Translations under genes and position numbers: made by a program | Shown: piece by piece, positions 9,466 through 21,960 of the stretch | Layout of the letters: the number at the start of each line of letters is the position of its first letter | Position numbering within the stretch: the first letter of the stretch is position 1 | Assembly (NCBI RefSeq): GCF_000499845.2 | Contig: NC_023750.2 | Span: forward strand, 11,088,653-11,152,652 | Direction of reading: 5' to 3' | Source of the DNA: Phaseolus vulgaris | Lineage: Eukaryota; Streptophyta; Magnoliopsida; Fabales; Fabaceae | Length of the DNA: 64,000 nucleotides | The notes under the pieces: generated by a model | Told to the model about the DNA's origin: nothing | What the model saw: only the letters and a program-made list of their open reading frames with translations | Databases searched by the model: none

Positions 9466-12400
9466 TCAACTCCCGATTGTGGAATTCATTTTTATAAAAA
9501 TTAAATACTTCTTTTTATTCAACGAAAATATAAAACTTTTTTTATTAATTATTGTAATATATTTATAAAAGTACAAAATAAATGAAAGAATTATAAAAAA
9601 ATAAATAACTTTTTCTTATTGTTTTGTGATAATAAAATTTTAAATAAATTGTTTAGTCATAATAGCGAGTTTTTTTTATTTTATCTATAAACAATATATA
9701 AATAATTTCCTAATTCTATTAACAAATATATGGTACACTGCTTATGTAATAGCATATCTGGTTAATTATTTATGTTGAAATTCGGGTTCAACTCACGATT
9801 GTAGATTTTACTGTTCTTAAAATTAAATACTTTTTTTTAATAGAATGCAAATATGAATGGTTATTTTATTAATTGTTGTATTAATTTCATAAAATACAAA
9901 AATAAATCAAATAACTATAATAAAAAATAAATACTATTTGTTATTTTTAAGTGATAATAAAATTTTAAATACATTATTTCGTATTAATATTATATTTTGT
10001 ATTTTATTTAAAACAATATATAAATCATCCGGTAATTCTATTAACAAATTTATGACACACTACCATTGTATCCGCAGTAGCACACCTCGTTAATTTCTTA
10101 TGTTGAAATTTGGGTTCAACTCCCAACATATATTGTTTAGTCTTAATAGCGAGTTTTAGTATTTTATCTATAAACGATTTATAAATGACTCTGTAATTCT
10201 ATTAATAATTTAGGGTATCCTTTCATAGCTTCCGCAATAGCACACCTGGTTAATTTCTTATATTGAAGTTCGGGTTCACCTCCCGATTGCGAAATATATT
10301 TTTATCAAAATGAAATACTTCTTTTTATTCAAAGGAAATCTAAAAAAAAATTATTAATTACTGTAATATATTTATAAAAGTACAAAAATAAATGAAAGAA
10401 TTATAAACAAAAATAAAAAACTTTTTATTATTGATTTGTGATAATAAAATTTTAAATAAATTGTTTAGTACTAATAACGAGTTTTTTTATTTTATCTACA
10501 AAAAATATATAAATAATTCCCTAATTCTATTAACAAATTTAAGACACACTATTATTGCTTCCGCGGTAGCACACCTGGTTAATTTCTTATTTTGAAATTT
10601 TGGGTTCAACTCCCAACTGTGGAATTTATTTTTATCAAAATTAAATACTTTTTTATTATTGTTTTGTGATAATAAAATTAGAAATAAATTGTTTAGTCTT
10701 AATAGCAAGTTTTAGTATTTTATCTATAAACGATTTATAAATGACTCTGTAATTCTATCAATAATTTAGGGTCTCCTTTCTTGGCTTCCGCAATAGCACA
10801 CCTGGTTAATTTCTTATATTGAGGTTCGGGTTCAACTCCTGACTGTGGAATTTATTTTTATCAAAATGAAATACTTCTTTTTATTCAACGGACATATAAT
10901 TTTTTTTTATTAATTATTGTAATATATTTATAAAAGTACAAAAATAAATGAAAGAATTATAAAAAAAATAACTTTTTATTATTATTTTGTGATAATAAAA
11001 TTCTAAATAAATTGTTTAGTGCTAGTAACGAGTTTTTTTATTTTATCTACAAAAAATATATAAATAATTCCCTAATTCTATTAACAAATTTATGACACAC
11101 TACCATTGCTTCCGCAGTAGCACACCTGGTTAATTTCTTATGTTGAAATTTGGGTTCAACTCCCAACTGCGGAATTTATTTTTATCAAAATTAAATACCT
11201 TTTTATTATTTTTTTGTGATAATAAAATTAGAAATAAATTGTTTAGTCTTAGAGTTTTAGTATTTTATCTATAAACGATTTACAAATGACTCAGTAATTC
11301 TATTAATAATTTAGGGTATCCTTCCTTGGCTTCCGCAATAGCACACCTGGTTAATTTCTTGTATTGAAATTCGGGTTCAACTCCCGAATGCGGAATTTAT
11401 TTTGATCAAAATGAAATACTTCTTTTTATTCAACGGAAATATAATTTTTTTTTATTAATTATTGTAATATTTTTATAAAAGTACAAAAATAAATGAAAGA
11501 ATTATAAAAAAAAAACTTTTTATTATTGTTTTGTGATAATAAAATTCTAAATAAATTGTTTAGCGCTAATAACGAGTTTTTTTATTTTATCTACAAAAAA
11601 TATATAAATAATTCCCTAATTCTATTAACAAATTTATGACACAATACCATTGCTTCCGCAGTAGCACACCTCGTTAATTTCTTATGTTGAAATTTGGGTT
11701 TCACTCCCAACTGCCGAATTTATTATTATCAAAATTAAATACCTTTTTATTATTGTTTTGTGATAATAAAATTAGAAATAAATTGTTTAGTCTTAATAGC
11801 GGGTTTTAGTATTTTATCTATAAACGATTTATAAATGACTCTGTAATTCTATTAATAATTTAGGGTATGCTTTCTTGGCTTCTGCTATAGCACACCTGAT
11901 TAATTTCTTATATTGAAGTTCGGGTTCAACTCCCGAAGCGGAATTTATTTTTATCAAAATGAAATACTTCTTTTTATTCAACGGACATATAATTTTTTTT
12001 ATTAATTATTGTAAAATATTTATAAAAGAACAAAAATAAATGAAAGAATTATAAAAAAAAATAAATACCTTTTTATTATTGTTTTGTGATAATAAAATTC
12101 TAAATAAATTGTTTATTGCTAATAACGAGTTTTTTTATTTTATCTACAAAAAATATATAAATAATTCCCTAATTCTATTAACAAATTTATGACACACTAC
12201 CATTGCTTCCGGAGTAGCACACTGGTTAATTTCTTATGTTGAAATTTGGGTTCAACTCCCAACTGCGGAATTTATTTTAAAATTAGAAATAAATTGTTTA
12301 GGCTTAATAGCGAGTTTTAGTATTTTATCTATAAACGATTTACAAATGACTCCGTAATTCTATTAATAATTTAGGGTATCCTTTCTTGGCTTCCGCAATA

Positions 12401-15400
12401 GCACACCTGGTTAATTTCTTATATTGAAGTTCGGGTTCAACTTCCGACTGCAGAATTTATTTTTATCAAAATTAAATACTTCTTTTTATTCAACGGAAAT
12501 ATAATTTTTTTTATTAATTATTGTTTTGTGATAATAAAATTTTAAATAAATTGTTTAGTGCTAATAACGAGTTTTTTTATTTTATCTACAAAAAATATAT
12601 AAATAATTCCCTAATTCTATTAACAAATTTATGACACACTACCATTGCTTCCGCAGTAGCACACCTGGTTAATTTCTTATGTTGAAATTTGGGTTTCCAC
12701 TCCCAACTGTGGAATTTATTATTATCAAAATTAAATACCTTTTTATTATTGTTTTGTGATAATAAAATTAGAAATAAATTGTTTAGTCTTAATAGCGAGT
12801 TTTAGTATTTTATCTATAAACGATTTTTAAATGACTCTGTAATTCTATTAATAATTTAGGGTATCCTTTCTTGGCTTCTGCTATAGCACACCGGGTTAAT
12901 TTCTTATATTGAAGTTCGGGTTCAACTCCCGAAGCGGAATTTATTTTTATCAAAATGAAATACTTCTTTTTATTCAACGGACATATAATTTTTTTTTTAT
13001 TAATTATTGTAATATATTTTAAAAGTACAAAAATAAATGAAAGAATTATAAAAAAAAAACAACTTTTTATTATTGTTTTGTGATAATAAAATTCTAAATA
13101 AATTGTTTAGTGCTAATAACGAGTTTTTTTATTTTATCTACAAAAAATATATAAATAATTCCCTAATTCTATTAACAAATTTATGACACACTACCATTGC
13201 TTCCGCAGTAGCACACCTGGTTAATTTCTTATGTTGAAATTTGGATTTAACTCCCAACTGCGGAATTTATTTTTATCAAAATTAAATACCTTTTTATTAT
13301 TGTTTTGTGATAATAAAATTTGAAATAAATTGTTTAGTCTTAATAGCGAGTTTTAGTATTTTATCTATAAACGATTTACAAATGACTCCGTAATTCTATT
13401 AATAATTTAGGGTATCCTTTCTTGGCTTTCGCAATAGCACACCTGGTTAATTTCTTATATTGAAGTTCGGGTTCAACTTCCGACTGCAGAATTTATTTTT
13501 ATCAAAATGAAATACTTCTTTTTATTCAACGGAAATATAATTTTTTTTTATTAATTATTGTAATATATTCATAAAAGTACAAAAATAAATGAAAGAATTA
13601 TAAAAAAAAATAACTTTTTATTATTGTTTTGTGATAATAAAATTTTAAATAAATTGTTTAGTGCTAATAACGAGTTTTTTTATTTTATCTACAAAAAAAT
13701 ATATAAATAGTTCCCTAATTCTATTATCCAAATTTAGGGTACCCTATCATGGCTTTCGGAGTACCACACCTGGTTAATTTCTTATGTTGAAATTCTGGTT
13801 CATCTCCCGACTGCGGAATTTATTTTTATCAAAATTAAATACCTTTTTATTATTGTTTTGTGATAATAAAATTTGAAATAAATTGTTTAGTCTTAATAGC
13901 GAGTTTTTGTATTTTTATCTATAAACGATATATAAATGATTTCGTAATTCTATTTACAAATTTAAGGTACCTTATCATTACTTCCGTAGTAGCACACCTG
14001 GTTAATTTCATATGTTGAATTTCTGGTTCAATTCGCGACTGTGGAATTTAGTTTTATAAAAATTAAATTCTTCTTTTATTCATTGGAAATATAAAATCTT
14101 TTTCTATTAATTATTGTAATATATTTATAAAAGTACAAAATAATTGAAAGAATTATAAAATAAATAAATAAATTTTCTTATTGTTTTGTGATAATAAAAT
14201 TTTAAATACATTGTTTAGTATTAATATTGATTTTTTTTGTATTTTATTTAAAACAATATATAAATCATGCCGTAATTCTATTAACAAATTTATGGTACAC
14301 TACCATTGCTTCCGTAGTAGCACCCCTGGTTAATTTCTTATGTTGAACTTTGGGTTAAACTCCCAACTGTGGAATTTATTTTTATCAAAATTAAATACCT
14401 TTTTATTATTGTTTTGTGATAATAAAATTTGAAATAAATTGTTTAGCCTTAATATGATTTTGTAATTCTATTTACAAATTTAGGATACCCTTTAATTACT
14501 TTTACAATGGCACACCTGGTTAATTTCAAATGTTGAAATTCGGGTTCAACTCCCGACTGCAGAATTTATTTTTATAAAAATTAAATACTTCTATTTATTT
14601 AATGGAAATATAAAACTTTTTTTTATTAATTATTGCAATATATTTATAAAAGTAAAAAATAAATGAAAGAATTATAAAAAACATAAATAAGGTTTTCTTA
14701 TTGTTTTGTGATAATAAAATTTTAAATAAATTGTTTAGTCATAATATCGAGTTTTTTTATTTTATCTAAAACAATATATAAATAATTCCCTAATTCTATT
14801 AACAAATTTAGGTTACACTACCATTGCTTCCACAGTAGCACACCTGGTTAATTTCTTATGCTGAAATTTGGGTTCAAATCCCAATTGCAGAAATTACTTT
14901 TATCAAAATTAAATCCCTTTTTATTATTGTTTTGTGATAATAAATTTTGAAATAAATTGTTTAGTCTTAATAGCGAGTTTTCGTATTTTATCTATAAACG
15001 ATATATAAATGATTCCGTAATTCTATTAATAATTTAGGGTACCCTATCATAGCTTTCGGAGTACCACACCTGGTTAATTTCTTATGTTGAAATTCAGGTT
15101 CATCTCTCGACTGCGGAATTTATTTTTATCAAAATTAAATACCTTTTTATTATTGTTTTGTGATAATAAAATTTGAAATAATTGTTTAGTCTTAATAGTG
15201 AGTTTTTGTATTTTATCTATAAACGATATATTAATGATTCCGTAATTCTATTTACAAATTTAGGATACCCTATCATTACTTCCGTAGTAGCACACCTGCT
15301 TAATTTCATATGTTGAAATTTGGGTTCAAGTACCAACTGTGAAATTTAGTTTTATAAAAATTAAATACTTCTTTTTATTCAGTGGAAATTTAAAACCTTT

Positions 15401-16918
15401 TTTTATTAATTATTGTAATATATTTATAAAAGTACAAAATAAATGAAAGAATTATAAAATAAATAAATAACCTTTTCTTATTGTTTGGTGATAATAAAAT
15501 TTTAAATAAATTGTTTAGTCAGAATAATGAGTTTTTTTTATTTTATCTTTAAACAATATATAAACTATCATTGCTTTCGCAGTAGCACACCTGGTTAATT
15601 TCTTATGTTGAAATTTGGGTTCAACTCCCAACTACGGAATTTATTTTTATCAAAATTAAATACGTTTTTATTATTGTTGTTTTTTGATAATAAAATTTAA
15701 AATAAATTGTTTAGTCTTAATAGCGAGTTTTTGTATTTTATCTATAAACGATATCTAAATGACCCTGTAATTCTATTAATAATTTAGGGTACCATATCAT
15801 GGCTTTCGCAATAGTACATCTCGTTAATTTCTTATATCGAAGATCGGGTTCAACTCCCGACTGCGGAATTTATTTTTATCAACATGAAATACTTCTTTTT
15901 ATTCAACGGAAATATAAAACTTTTTTTTATTAATTATTGTAATATATTTATAAAAGTACAAAAATAAATGAAAGAATTATAAAAAAAAAACTTTTTATTA
16001 TTGTTTTGTGATAATAAAATTCTAAATAAATTGTTTAGTCCTAGTAACGAGTTTTTTTATTTTATCTACAAAAAATATAGAAATAATTCCCTAATTCTAT
16101 TAACAAATTTAGGATACACTACCATTGCTTCCGCAATAGCACACCTGGTTAATTTCTTATGTTGAAATTTGGGTTCAACTCCCAACTGGAAAATTTAGTA
16201 TTTTATCTATAAACGATATATAAATGATTTCGTAATTCTATTAATAATTTAGGGTACCCTATCATTGCTTCCGCAGTAGCACACCTCGTTATTTTCTTCT
16301 GTTGTAATTCGGGTTCAAATCCCGACTGCGAAAAGGAATTTATTTTTATAAAAATTAAATACTTCTATTTATTCAATGGAAATATAAAACTTTTTTTTCT
16401 ATTAATTATTGTAATATATTTATAAAAGGACAAAATAAATGAAAGAATTATAAAAAAAAAAACTTTTTATTATTGTTTTGTGATAATAAAATTTTAAATA
16501 AATTGTTTAGTCATAATAGCGAGTTTTTTTATTTTATCTAAAACAATATATAAATAATTCCCTAATTCTATTAACAAATTTAGGGTACACTACCATTGCT
16601 TCCGCAGTAGCACCACTACTTAATTTCTTATGTTGAAATTTGGGATCAACTCCCAACGCAGAATTTATTTTTATCAAAATTAAATACCTTTTTATTATTG
16701 TTTTGTGATAATAAAATTTGAAAGAAATTGTTTAGTCTTAATAACGAGTTTTAGTATTTTTATCTATAAACGATATATAAATGATTCCGTAATTCTATTA
16801 ATAATTTAGGGTACCCTATCATGGCTTTCGGAGTTTCAAACCTGGTTAATTTCTTATGTTGAAATTCTGGTTCAACTCCGGACTGCTGAATTTATTTTTA
16901 TCAAAATGAAATACTTCT
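9466..16918 (+). repeat. Satellite array, left part; ~551-bp two-subunit period with tRNA-like modules
   Basis: The same AT-rich monomers recur head to tail. Using the motif AACGAGTTTTTTTA as an anchor (10481, 11032, 11576, 12129, 12571, 13123, 13674), the step is 544-553 bp, with one short 442-bp unit. Each full period holds two subunits of ~222 and ~325 bp. The longer has an extra ~100 bp (TTATTCAACGGAAATATAA and following). About 28 tRNA-like modules occur in this part. The left edge is cut inside a module. The right edge is the CTTCT target site of Tat4, and the array resumes at 44959. Confidence 0.93.
11110..11183 (+). other. Representative tRNA-like module with A box, B box and T-run
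   Basis: TTCCGCAGT and ACTGCGGAA at the two ends are perfect complements, like an acceptor stem. TAGCACACCTGG fits the A-box pattern and GGTTCAACTCC fits the B box. TTGGG, then TTCAACT, then CCCAA form a five-pair T arm with a seven-base loop. A run of five T at 11179-11183 follows the module, as a Pol III terminator would. The spacing between the boxes (about 23 nt) and the total length (about 65 nt) are too short for a normal tRNA, and there is no proper anticodon arm. A copy at 11331-11395 has an even better T arm. This is sequence resemblance only; no transcription is shown. Confidence 0.5.
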
Positions 16919-17055
16919 TGTACCCGAGTGGAGAGATGGGGCTCAGGCACGGTCGGTTGACGTAGTATAATTGCTGACGTGTCGATCTTCTTCTCCTTCG
17001 GTCGGTCGTTCCTTCTTGGTGTCTCCTTCGGTCGGGCGGGGGAGGGTACAAAGTG

Positions 17056-17517
17056 AGTATAGTTTCTCTAATCAAAATTCAGATCTGAAAAATACAAAGG
17101 CAGCACCTTAATTTATAGCCTAGAGGTGCTGAAATGCAAGGCAAATTAAATTCAAAATTCCCCCCAAATTCAAGAAAGTGGCGCCAAGCACGAGGAAGGT
17201 GTGACCTCCTCTCTCACTTTGGCACCTCCCTATTACTCCTACACCTCTCTACTAACGCACCGCCCCCTAAGACTCCTAACTAAAGACCTAAAGATGCTTT
17301 AACAAAAGAGGTTTCTAATGTTTCCCTCTAAGCACCTTCAAACAAAGAAATTACAAAAAGAGAAAATAAACGTCCATTAGCTCCTAAAGCTTTGAACATG
17401 CTCCTTGTAAGCCTTTGAGGTGGGCTTTGAACTCCATGAGTGTCCTCCATTTGAGCCTCAACCTCTTCTTGCTCTTGATGATTGGCCTCCATGTCCACTT
17501 GAGCTTGATCTCCATCA
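17056..17517 (-). repeat. E2 3' LTR, first ~462 bp only
   Basis: It matches 23755-24214 with about six substitutions. The LTR start is at 17517 (TGATGGAGATC on the minus strand). The distal ~555 bp are lost at a junction near 17050-17060 with the Tat4 LTR. Confidence 0.88.
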
Positions 17518-19925
17518 TACTCCCCGAGTTGGAGAGAATTCGACCACGAATTCTGGAGACCTACAGAAAAAGGAGTTAGATCACTGATATTAAAAGTATG
17601 ACTACCTAAGAATGTATCACGCATATCTAACTCATAAGCATTGTCATTAATCCTCTTTAGGACTTGGAAAGGTCCATCTCCACGAGGCATTAGTTTGGAC
17701 TTCCTTTGAGTAGGAAAACGATCCTTCCTCAAATGAAGCCAAACCCAATCACCCTCCTCAAACAACAATGCTTTTCTCCTTTTATTGGCAAGTTCAGCAT
17801 ACTTGCCAACCTTCTTCTCAATTCTCTTCTTGATGTCTTTATGCAAAGTTTTCACAAAAGAAGCCTTTTCATCCCCATCTTTGCACAAGACATCTCCAAG
17901 AATGGGAATAGGAAGAAGATCAAAAGGTGTTAAGGGATTAAACCCATAGACAACCTCAAAAGGAGAATGTGAGGTGGTAGAATTTACTACACGGTTATAT
18001 GCAAATTCAACATGGGGTAGTAAATTCTCCCACACTCTAGGATTCCCCGAAATAAAACATCTCAATAGTTGTCCCAAAGTTCTATTCACCACCTCGGTTT
18101 GACCATCAGTTTGTGGGTGGCAAGTGGTAGAAAATAAAAGTTTAGTTCCAAGCTTGCCCCACAAGGTCTTCCAAAAGTGACTTAAGAACTTGGGATCTCT
18201 ATCAGACACTATAGATCTAGGGATCCCATGCAAGCGAACCACTTCTTGAAAGAAGAGGTTTGCAATATGACATGCATCATCCACTTTGTGGCAAGGAATA
18301 AAGTGAGCCATCTTTGAAAAACGATTCACTACCACAAAAATGGAGTCCTTTCCCTTTGATGTCTTGGGTAATCCTAAGATGAAATCCATAGATATGTCAA
18401 CCCAAGGCATTGAAGGGATAGGAAGAGGAGTATATAAACCATGGGGATGCATCTTAGATTTAGCTTTGCGGCAAGCTATGCATTTATCACACAAACTATG
18501 AACATGTTTATGCATATGAGGCCAATAGAAATGTTCATGCAACACATCCAAAGTTTTAGCAACCCCAAAGTGACCTATTAAACCCCCCTCATGAGCTTCT
18601 CTAACAAGAGATAATCTAATAGAGCTTTGAGGGACACAAAGACGTTTTCCTTTAAAAAGAAAGCCATCTTGTATAAAAAAATCTTTGTGTCCTCCCTTAA
18701 GACACTCTTGATAGATGAGAGAAAAATCAAGGTCATCATGATAAAGTTCCTTAATGTGATCAAAGCCAAGATATTGAGAACTTAAAAGATTTAGCAAAGT
18801 GTATCTTCTAGAAAGTGCATCCGCCACAATGTTTACTTTGCCTTGCTTATGTTTGATCACATAAGGAAATTGCTCAATGAATTCCACCCACTTAGCATGC
18901 CTCTTGTTAAGCTTGTTTTGGCTTTTCAAATACTTAAGAGATTCATGATCACTATGTATCACAAACTCTTTAGGAAAAAGATAGTGTTGCCAAGTAAACA
19001 AAGCCCTAACAAGTGCATATAATTCTTTATCATAAGTGGAATAATTGAGATGACTTCCCTTCAATTTCTCACTAAAATAAGCTATGGGGTGGCCCTCTTG
19101 AAGGAGAACAGCCCCAATGCCTATACTAGAAGCATCACACTCAATCTCAAATGTTTTAGTGAAATTAGGAAGGGCTAAGATGGGAGCATTAGTCAATTTT
19201 TCTTTCAAAGTTTCAAAAGCTTTTTGTTGTGCTTCTCCCCATTGAAAAACCACATCCTTTTTCACTATATCATTGAGAGGTGCGGCAATGGTACCAAAGT
19301 TTGGTACAAATCTTCTATAGAAAGAAGCAAGTCCATGGAAACTTCGGACTTCATTCAAAGATTTCGGTGTAGGCCAATTTTGAATGGCCATCACCTTTGT
19401 TTTGTCCACATGGACCCCTTTGCTACTCACAACAAACCTTAGGAATTCTATATGATCAAGAGCAAACATACATTTAGCAAGATTAGCATACAAATGTTCC
19501 TTCCTAAGGGTTTCTAAAACTTGCCTAACATGCAACCTATGGTCATTCAAAGATAAGCTATAAATGAGAATATCATCAAAGTAAACAACAACAAACTTAC
19601 CAATGAAAGGTCTAAGAACATGATGCATGAGGCGCATGAAGGTACTTGGTGCATTAGTTAAACCAAAAGGCATAACTAACCACTCATATAAACCAAAGTT
19701 GGTCTTAAAAGCCGTCTTCCATTCATCACCCGGTTTGATACGGATTTGATTGTAGCCGCTTTTAAGATCAATCTTTGAAAAGATTTTTGAACCATGCAAT
19801 TCATCCAACAAATCATCTAGTCTAGGTATGGGATGCCTATACTTAATTGTAATGTTATTGATGGCCCTACAATCCGAACACATTCGCCATGTGCCATCCT
19901 TTTTAGGCACTAGGAGGCATAGCAC
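17328..19925 (-). CDS. E2 pol: reverse transcriptase, RNase H, integrase (continuation after frameshift)
   Basis: Reverse transcriptase, RNase H and integrase would copy the element RNA and insert the cDNA. Visible RT motifs are [47 protein letters not shown] and the catalytic YFDDILIYS. RNase H follows ([13 protein letters not shown]). The integrase keeps its zinc-binding region ([19 protein letters not shown] and CDKCIAC) and all three DDE residues, in [17 protein letters not shown] and [27 protein letters not shown] tail follows. The apparent start is not a real one: the frame is shifted from gag-protease by about one base near 19915, and the true product would be a gag-pol fusion. The last ~60 codons, with [11 protein letters not shown], lie inside the 3' LTR. 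No chromodomain is visible. Confidence 0.88.
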   Translation of the reverse strand: MLCLLVPKKDGTWRMCSDCRAINNITIKYRHPIPRLDDLLDELHGSKIFSKIDLKSGYNQIRIKPGDEWKTAFKTNFGLYEWLVMPFGLTNAPSTFMRLMHHVLRPFIGKFVVVYFDDILIYSLSLNDHRLHVRQVLETLRKEHLYANLAKCMFALDHIEFLRFVVSSKGVHVDKTKVMAIQNWPTPKSLNEVRSFHGLASFYRRFVPNFGTIAAPLNDIVKKDVVFQWGEAQQKAFETLKEKLTNAPILALPNFTKTFEIECDASSIGIGAVLLQEGHPIAYFSEKLKGSHLNYSTYDKELYALVRALFTWQHYLFPKEFVIHSDHESLKYLKSQNKLNKRHAKWVEFIEQFPYVIKHKQGKVNIVADALSRRYTLLNLLSSQYLGFDHIKELYHDDLDFSLIYQECLKGGHKDFFIQDGFLFKGKRLCVPQSSIRLSLVREAHEGGLIGHFGVAKTLDVLHEHFYWPHMHKHVHSLCDKCIACRKAKSKMHPHGLYTPLPIPSMPWVDISMDFILGLPKTSKGKDSIFVVVNRFSKMAHFIPCHKVDDACHIANLFFQEVVRLHGIPRSIVSDRDPKFLSHFWKTLWGKLGTKLLFSTTCHPQTDGQTEVVNRTLGQLLRCFISGNPRVWENLLPHVEFAYNRVVNSTTSHSPFEVVYGFNPLTPFDLLPIPILGDVLCKDGDEKASFVKTLHKDIKKRIEKKVGKYAELANKRRKALLFEEGDWVWLHLRKDRFPTQRKSKLMPRGDGPFQVLKRINDNAYELDMRDTFLGSHTFNISDLTPFSVGLQNSWSNSLQLGEYDGDQAQVDMEANHQEQEEVEAQMEDTHGVQSPPQRLTRSMFKALGANGRLFSLFVISLFEGA

Positions 19926-21960
19926 AAGGACTCATGCTATCTTGAACCCACCCTTTTTCAATTAAAGCCTCAACTTGTTGGCGAATTTCCTTGGTTTCAC
20001 TTGGATTGGTCCTATATGCTGGACGGTTTGGTAAAGAAGAGCCCGGTATCAAATCAATTTGGTGTTCAATCCCTCTCAAAGGTGGAAGTCCTTTTGGAGG
20101 ATCTTGAAACACATCTTGAAACTCTTCTACCAAATTTTCCAAACAATGAGGACTATCAACAAGTGGTTCTATGTTAAGAGTTCTAGGGATGGCTAAGAAA
20201 AGAGGATGATGAGCCACTATTTCCCTTTGAATCTCATGCCTAGACACAAGGAGTGTAGGCTTAGAACTCTTATCTTTTTTATCTTTCTTATCTTTTTCAC
20301 TCTCCCTCTTTTTTTTCATGATGATTTGGTCCTCATGGACTTCTCTAGGAGAGAGAGATTTTAAAGTAACCTTGTGACCATGGAAATCAAAAGAAAGTTT
20401 GTTGGTAAAGCCATCATGAAAAACTTTTCTATCAAATTGCCAAGGCCTTCCCAAAAGAACATAAGTAGCTTCCATGGGCACAACATCACATAATACCTTA
20501 TCTTTGTATTTTCCAATAGAGAAATGGATGAGGACTTGTTTATTCACAACAATTTCTCCTACTTCACTAAGCCATTGCAATTTGTAGGGCTTTGTATGAG
20601 AGATAGTAGGCAATCCAAGCTTATCTACTACTCTTGTACTAGCCACATTAGCACAACTACCCCCATCCACTATCAAAGAGCAAATGTTGTTTTGAATAAG
20701 ACATCTTGTATGAAAAATATTTTCCCTTTGACTTTCATCAAAAGGTTGTGAAACTTGTCCAAGAAGTCTTCTCACAACTAACAAATCCCCTTCAAGTGGA
20801 CACTCACTCTCATCCTCACTAGACGCCCTAGATGGTGAAGAATGCCTAGGTGAATCTGAATCATGCTCACTCATAACAATGCCATTATGCACAAACATAT
20901 TCCTTTTAGAAGGACAATTAGCCGCAATGTGACCATAACCCATACACTTAAAGCATTTCTTACTAGACGATCTAGTTGGGGATTTAGGCCTAGAAGTAGA
21001 TGGCTTAGGTTCCTTGGGTTTGAAAGAAGAATCTTTAGAAGGAAATTTTGAAAAAGACTTTTTGTTCCTCCAAGAATTGTTGTAGTAACCATCATTGGGA
21101 GCATTTTTGAAAGAATTTTTCTTAGCAAGTTGGGCTTCCACCTTCATTGCAAGATGAACTAAAGAACCCAATGATGAATACTCTTGTAACTCAACAATAT
21201 CTTGAATATCCTTCCTTAGACCACTCACAAACCTAGCAATCATAGCTTCCTCACTTTCCTCTAATTCAATTTTAAGCACAAGCGTTTCTAACTCTTTGTA
21301 ATATTCATCCACATTTAGCGTGCCTTGTTGAAACCGTTGGAGTCTCAACATGAGGTCTTTCCTAAAATGTGGGGGCACAAACCTAGCGCGCATTTGATCC
21401 TTTAAAGAGTTCCAAGAGTCCACGGGAGGACCCTTGTGATAGATAATGTCCTTTACAACACCATGCCACCATTTCATGGCATAATCACTAAACTCTAAGG
21501 TGGCTAGCTTAAGCTTGTGTTCATCTTGGATCTCATGGATCTCAAATATTTGTTCACACTTAGCTTCCCAATCTAAATACACATTAGGATCACTAGAGCC
21601 ATTAAAACAAGGAAGCTTGACTGAAGGTAGCCTAGCCTTTGCATCTTGGTAGTAGCCATTTCCATGGTGATGTCTCTCCCCTTGGTTGTGATGTCTATGT
21701 CCATGGTATTGGGGTGGAGTTCGCCTTCTCCTATGGTCCTCTTCACGGCCTAAATCATTTGAAGAACCTCTTGAAGAAGGTCTATGTGAATGATGCCCAT
21801 CATGGATAGAGTGAGATGGCCTAGCTTGTTGCACCTCCATCTTTTGCAATTTCTCTTCCAAACGCCTAATGGTGCGTTGAGCTTCATGCAATTCACCAAG
21901 GACAGAAGCTTTGGAAGGAGAGTGCTGCTTGTAAGATGCACCACTTGAATAGCCAGCCAT
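19903..21960 (-). CDS. E2 gag and protease (first part of gag-pol)
   Basis: The ATG at 21960 gives the MAGYSSGAS start shared with E1. In order: a coiled coil ([16 protein letters not shown]), a His/Arg-rich linker, the Retrotrans_gag capsid domain (residues ~115-260, with [16 protein letters not shown] and [14 protein letters not shown]), a CCHC knuckle [14 protein letters not shown], and a retropepsin-like domain whose active site reads [12 protein letters not shown], with [11 protein letters not shown] following. [17 protein letters not shown] stretch then leads into the sequence just ahead of RT. The frame ends at a premature stop where the pol frame begins, the result of a one- or two-base change. 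Apart from this the polyprotein looks intact, so E2 is the least damaged member of its superfamily here. Confidence 0.88.
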   Translation of the reverse strand: MAGYSSGASYKQHSPSKASVLGELHEAQRTIRRLEEKLQKMEVQQARPSHSIHDGHHSHRPSSRGSSNDLGREEDHRRRRTPPQYHGHRHHNQGERHHHGNGYYQDAKARLPSVKLPCFNGSSDPNVYLDWEAKCEQIFEIHEIQDEHKLKLATLEFSDYAMKWWHGVVKDIIYHKGPPVDSWNSLKDQMRARFVPPHFRKDLMLRLQRFQQGTLNVDEYYKELETLVLKIELEESEEAMIARFVSGLRKDIQDIVELQEYSSLGSLVHLAMKVEAQLAKKNSFKNAPNDGYYNNSWRNKKSFSKFPSKDSSFKPKEPKPSTSRPKSPTRSSSKKCFKCMGYGHIAANCPSKRNMFVHNGIVMSEHDSDSPRHSSPSRASSEDESECPLEGDLLVVRRLLGQVSQPFDESQRENIFHTRCLIQNNICSLIVDGGSCANVASTRVVDKLGLPTISHTKPYKLQWLSEVGEIVVNKQVLIHFSIGKYKDKVLCDVVPMEATYVLLGRPWQFDRKVFHDGFTNKLSFDFHGHKVTLKSLSPREVHEDQIIMKKKRESEKDKKDKKDKSSKPTLLVSRHEIQREIVAHHPLFLAIPRTLNIEPLVDSPHCLENLVEEFQDVFQDPPKGLPPLRGIEHQIDLIPGSSLPNRPAYRTNPSETKEIRQQVEALIEKGWVQDSMSPCAMPPSA

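Noticed and set aside
11110..11183. Functional tRNA genes
   Set aside because: The modules lack an anticodon arm and are about 10 nt short. They are kept as tRNA-like modules, not tRNA genes.
16872..17075. Arg-rich minus-strand open frame
   Set aside because: It crosses the boundary between satellite, Tat4 LTR and E2 LTR, so it is a chance frame in joined repeats.
17328..17600. Chromodomain at the end of E2 pol
   Set aside because: No chromodomain aromatic residues or fold pattern are visible after the integrase tail, so E2 is not called a chromovirus.
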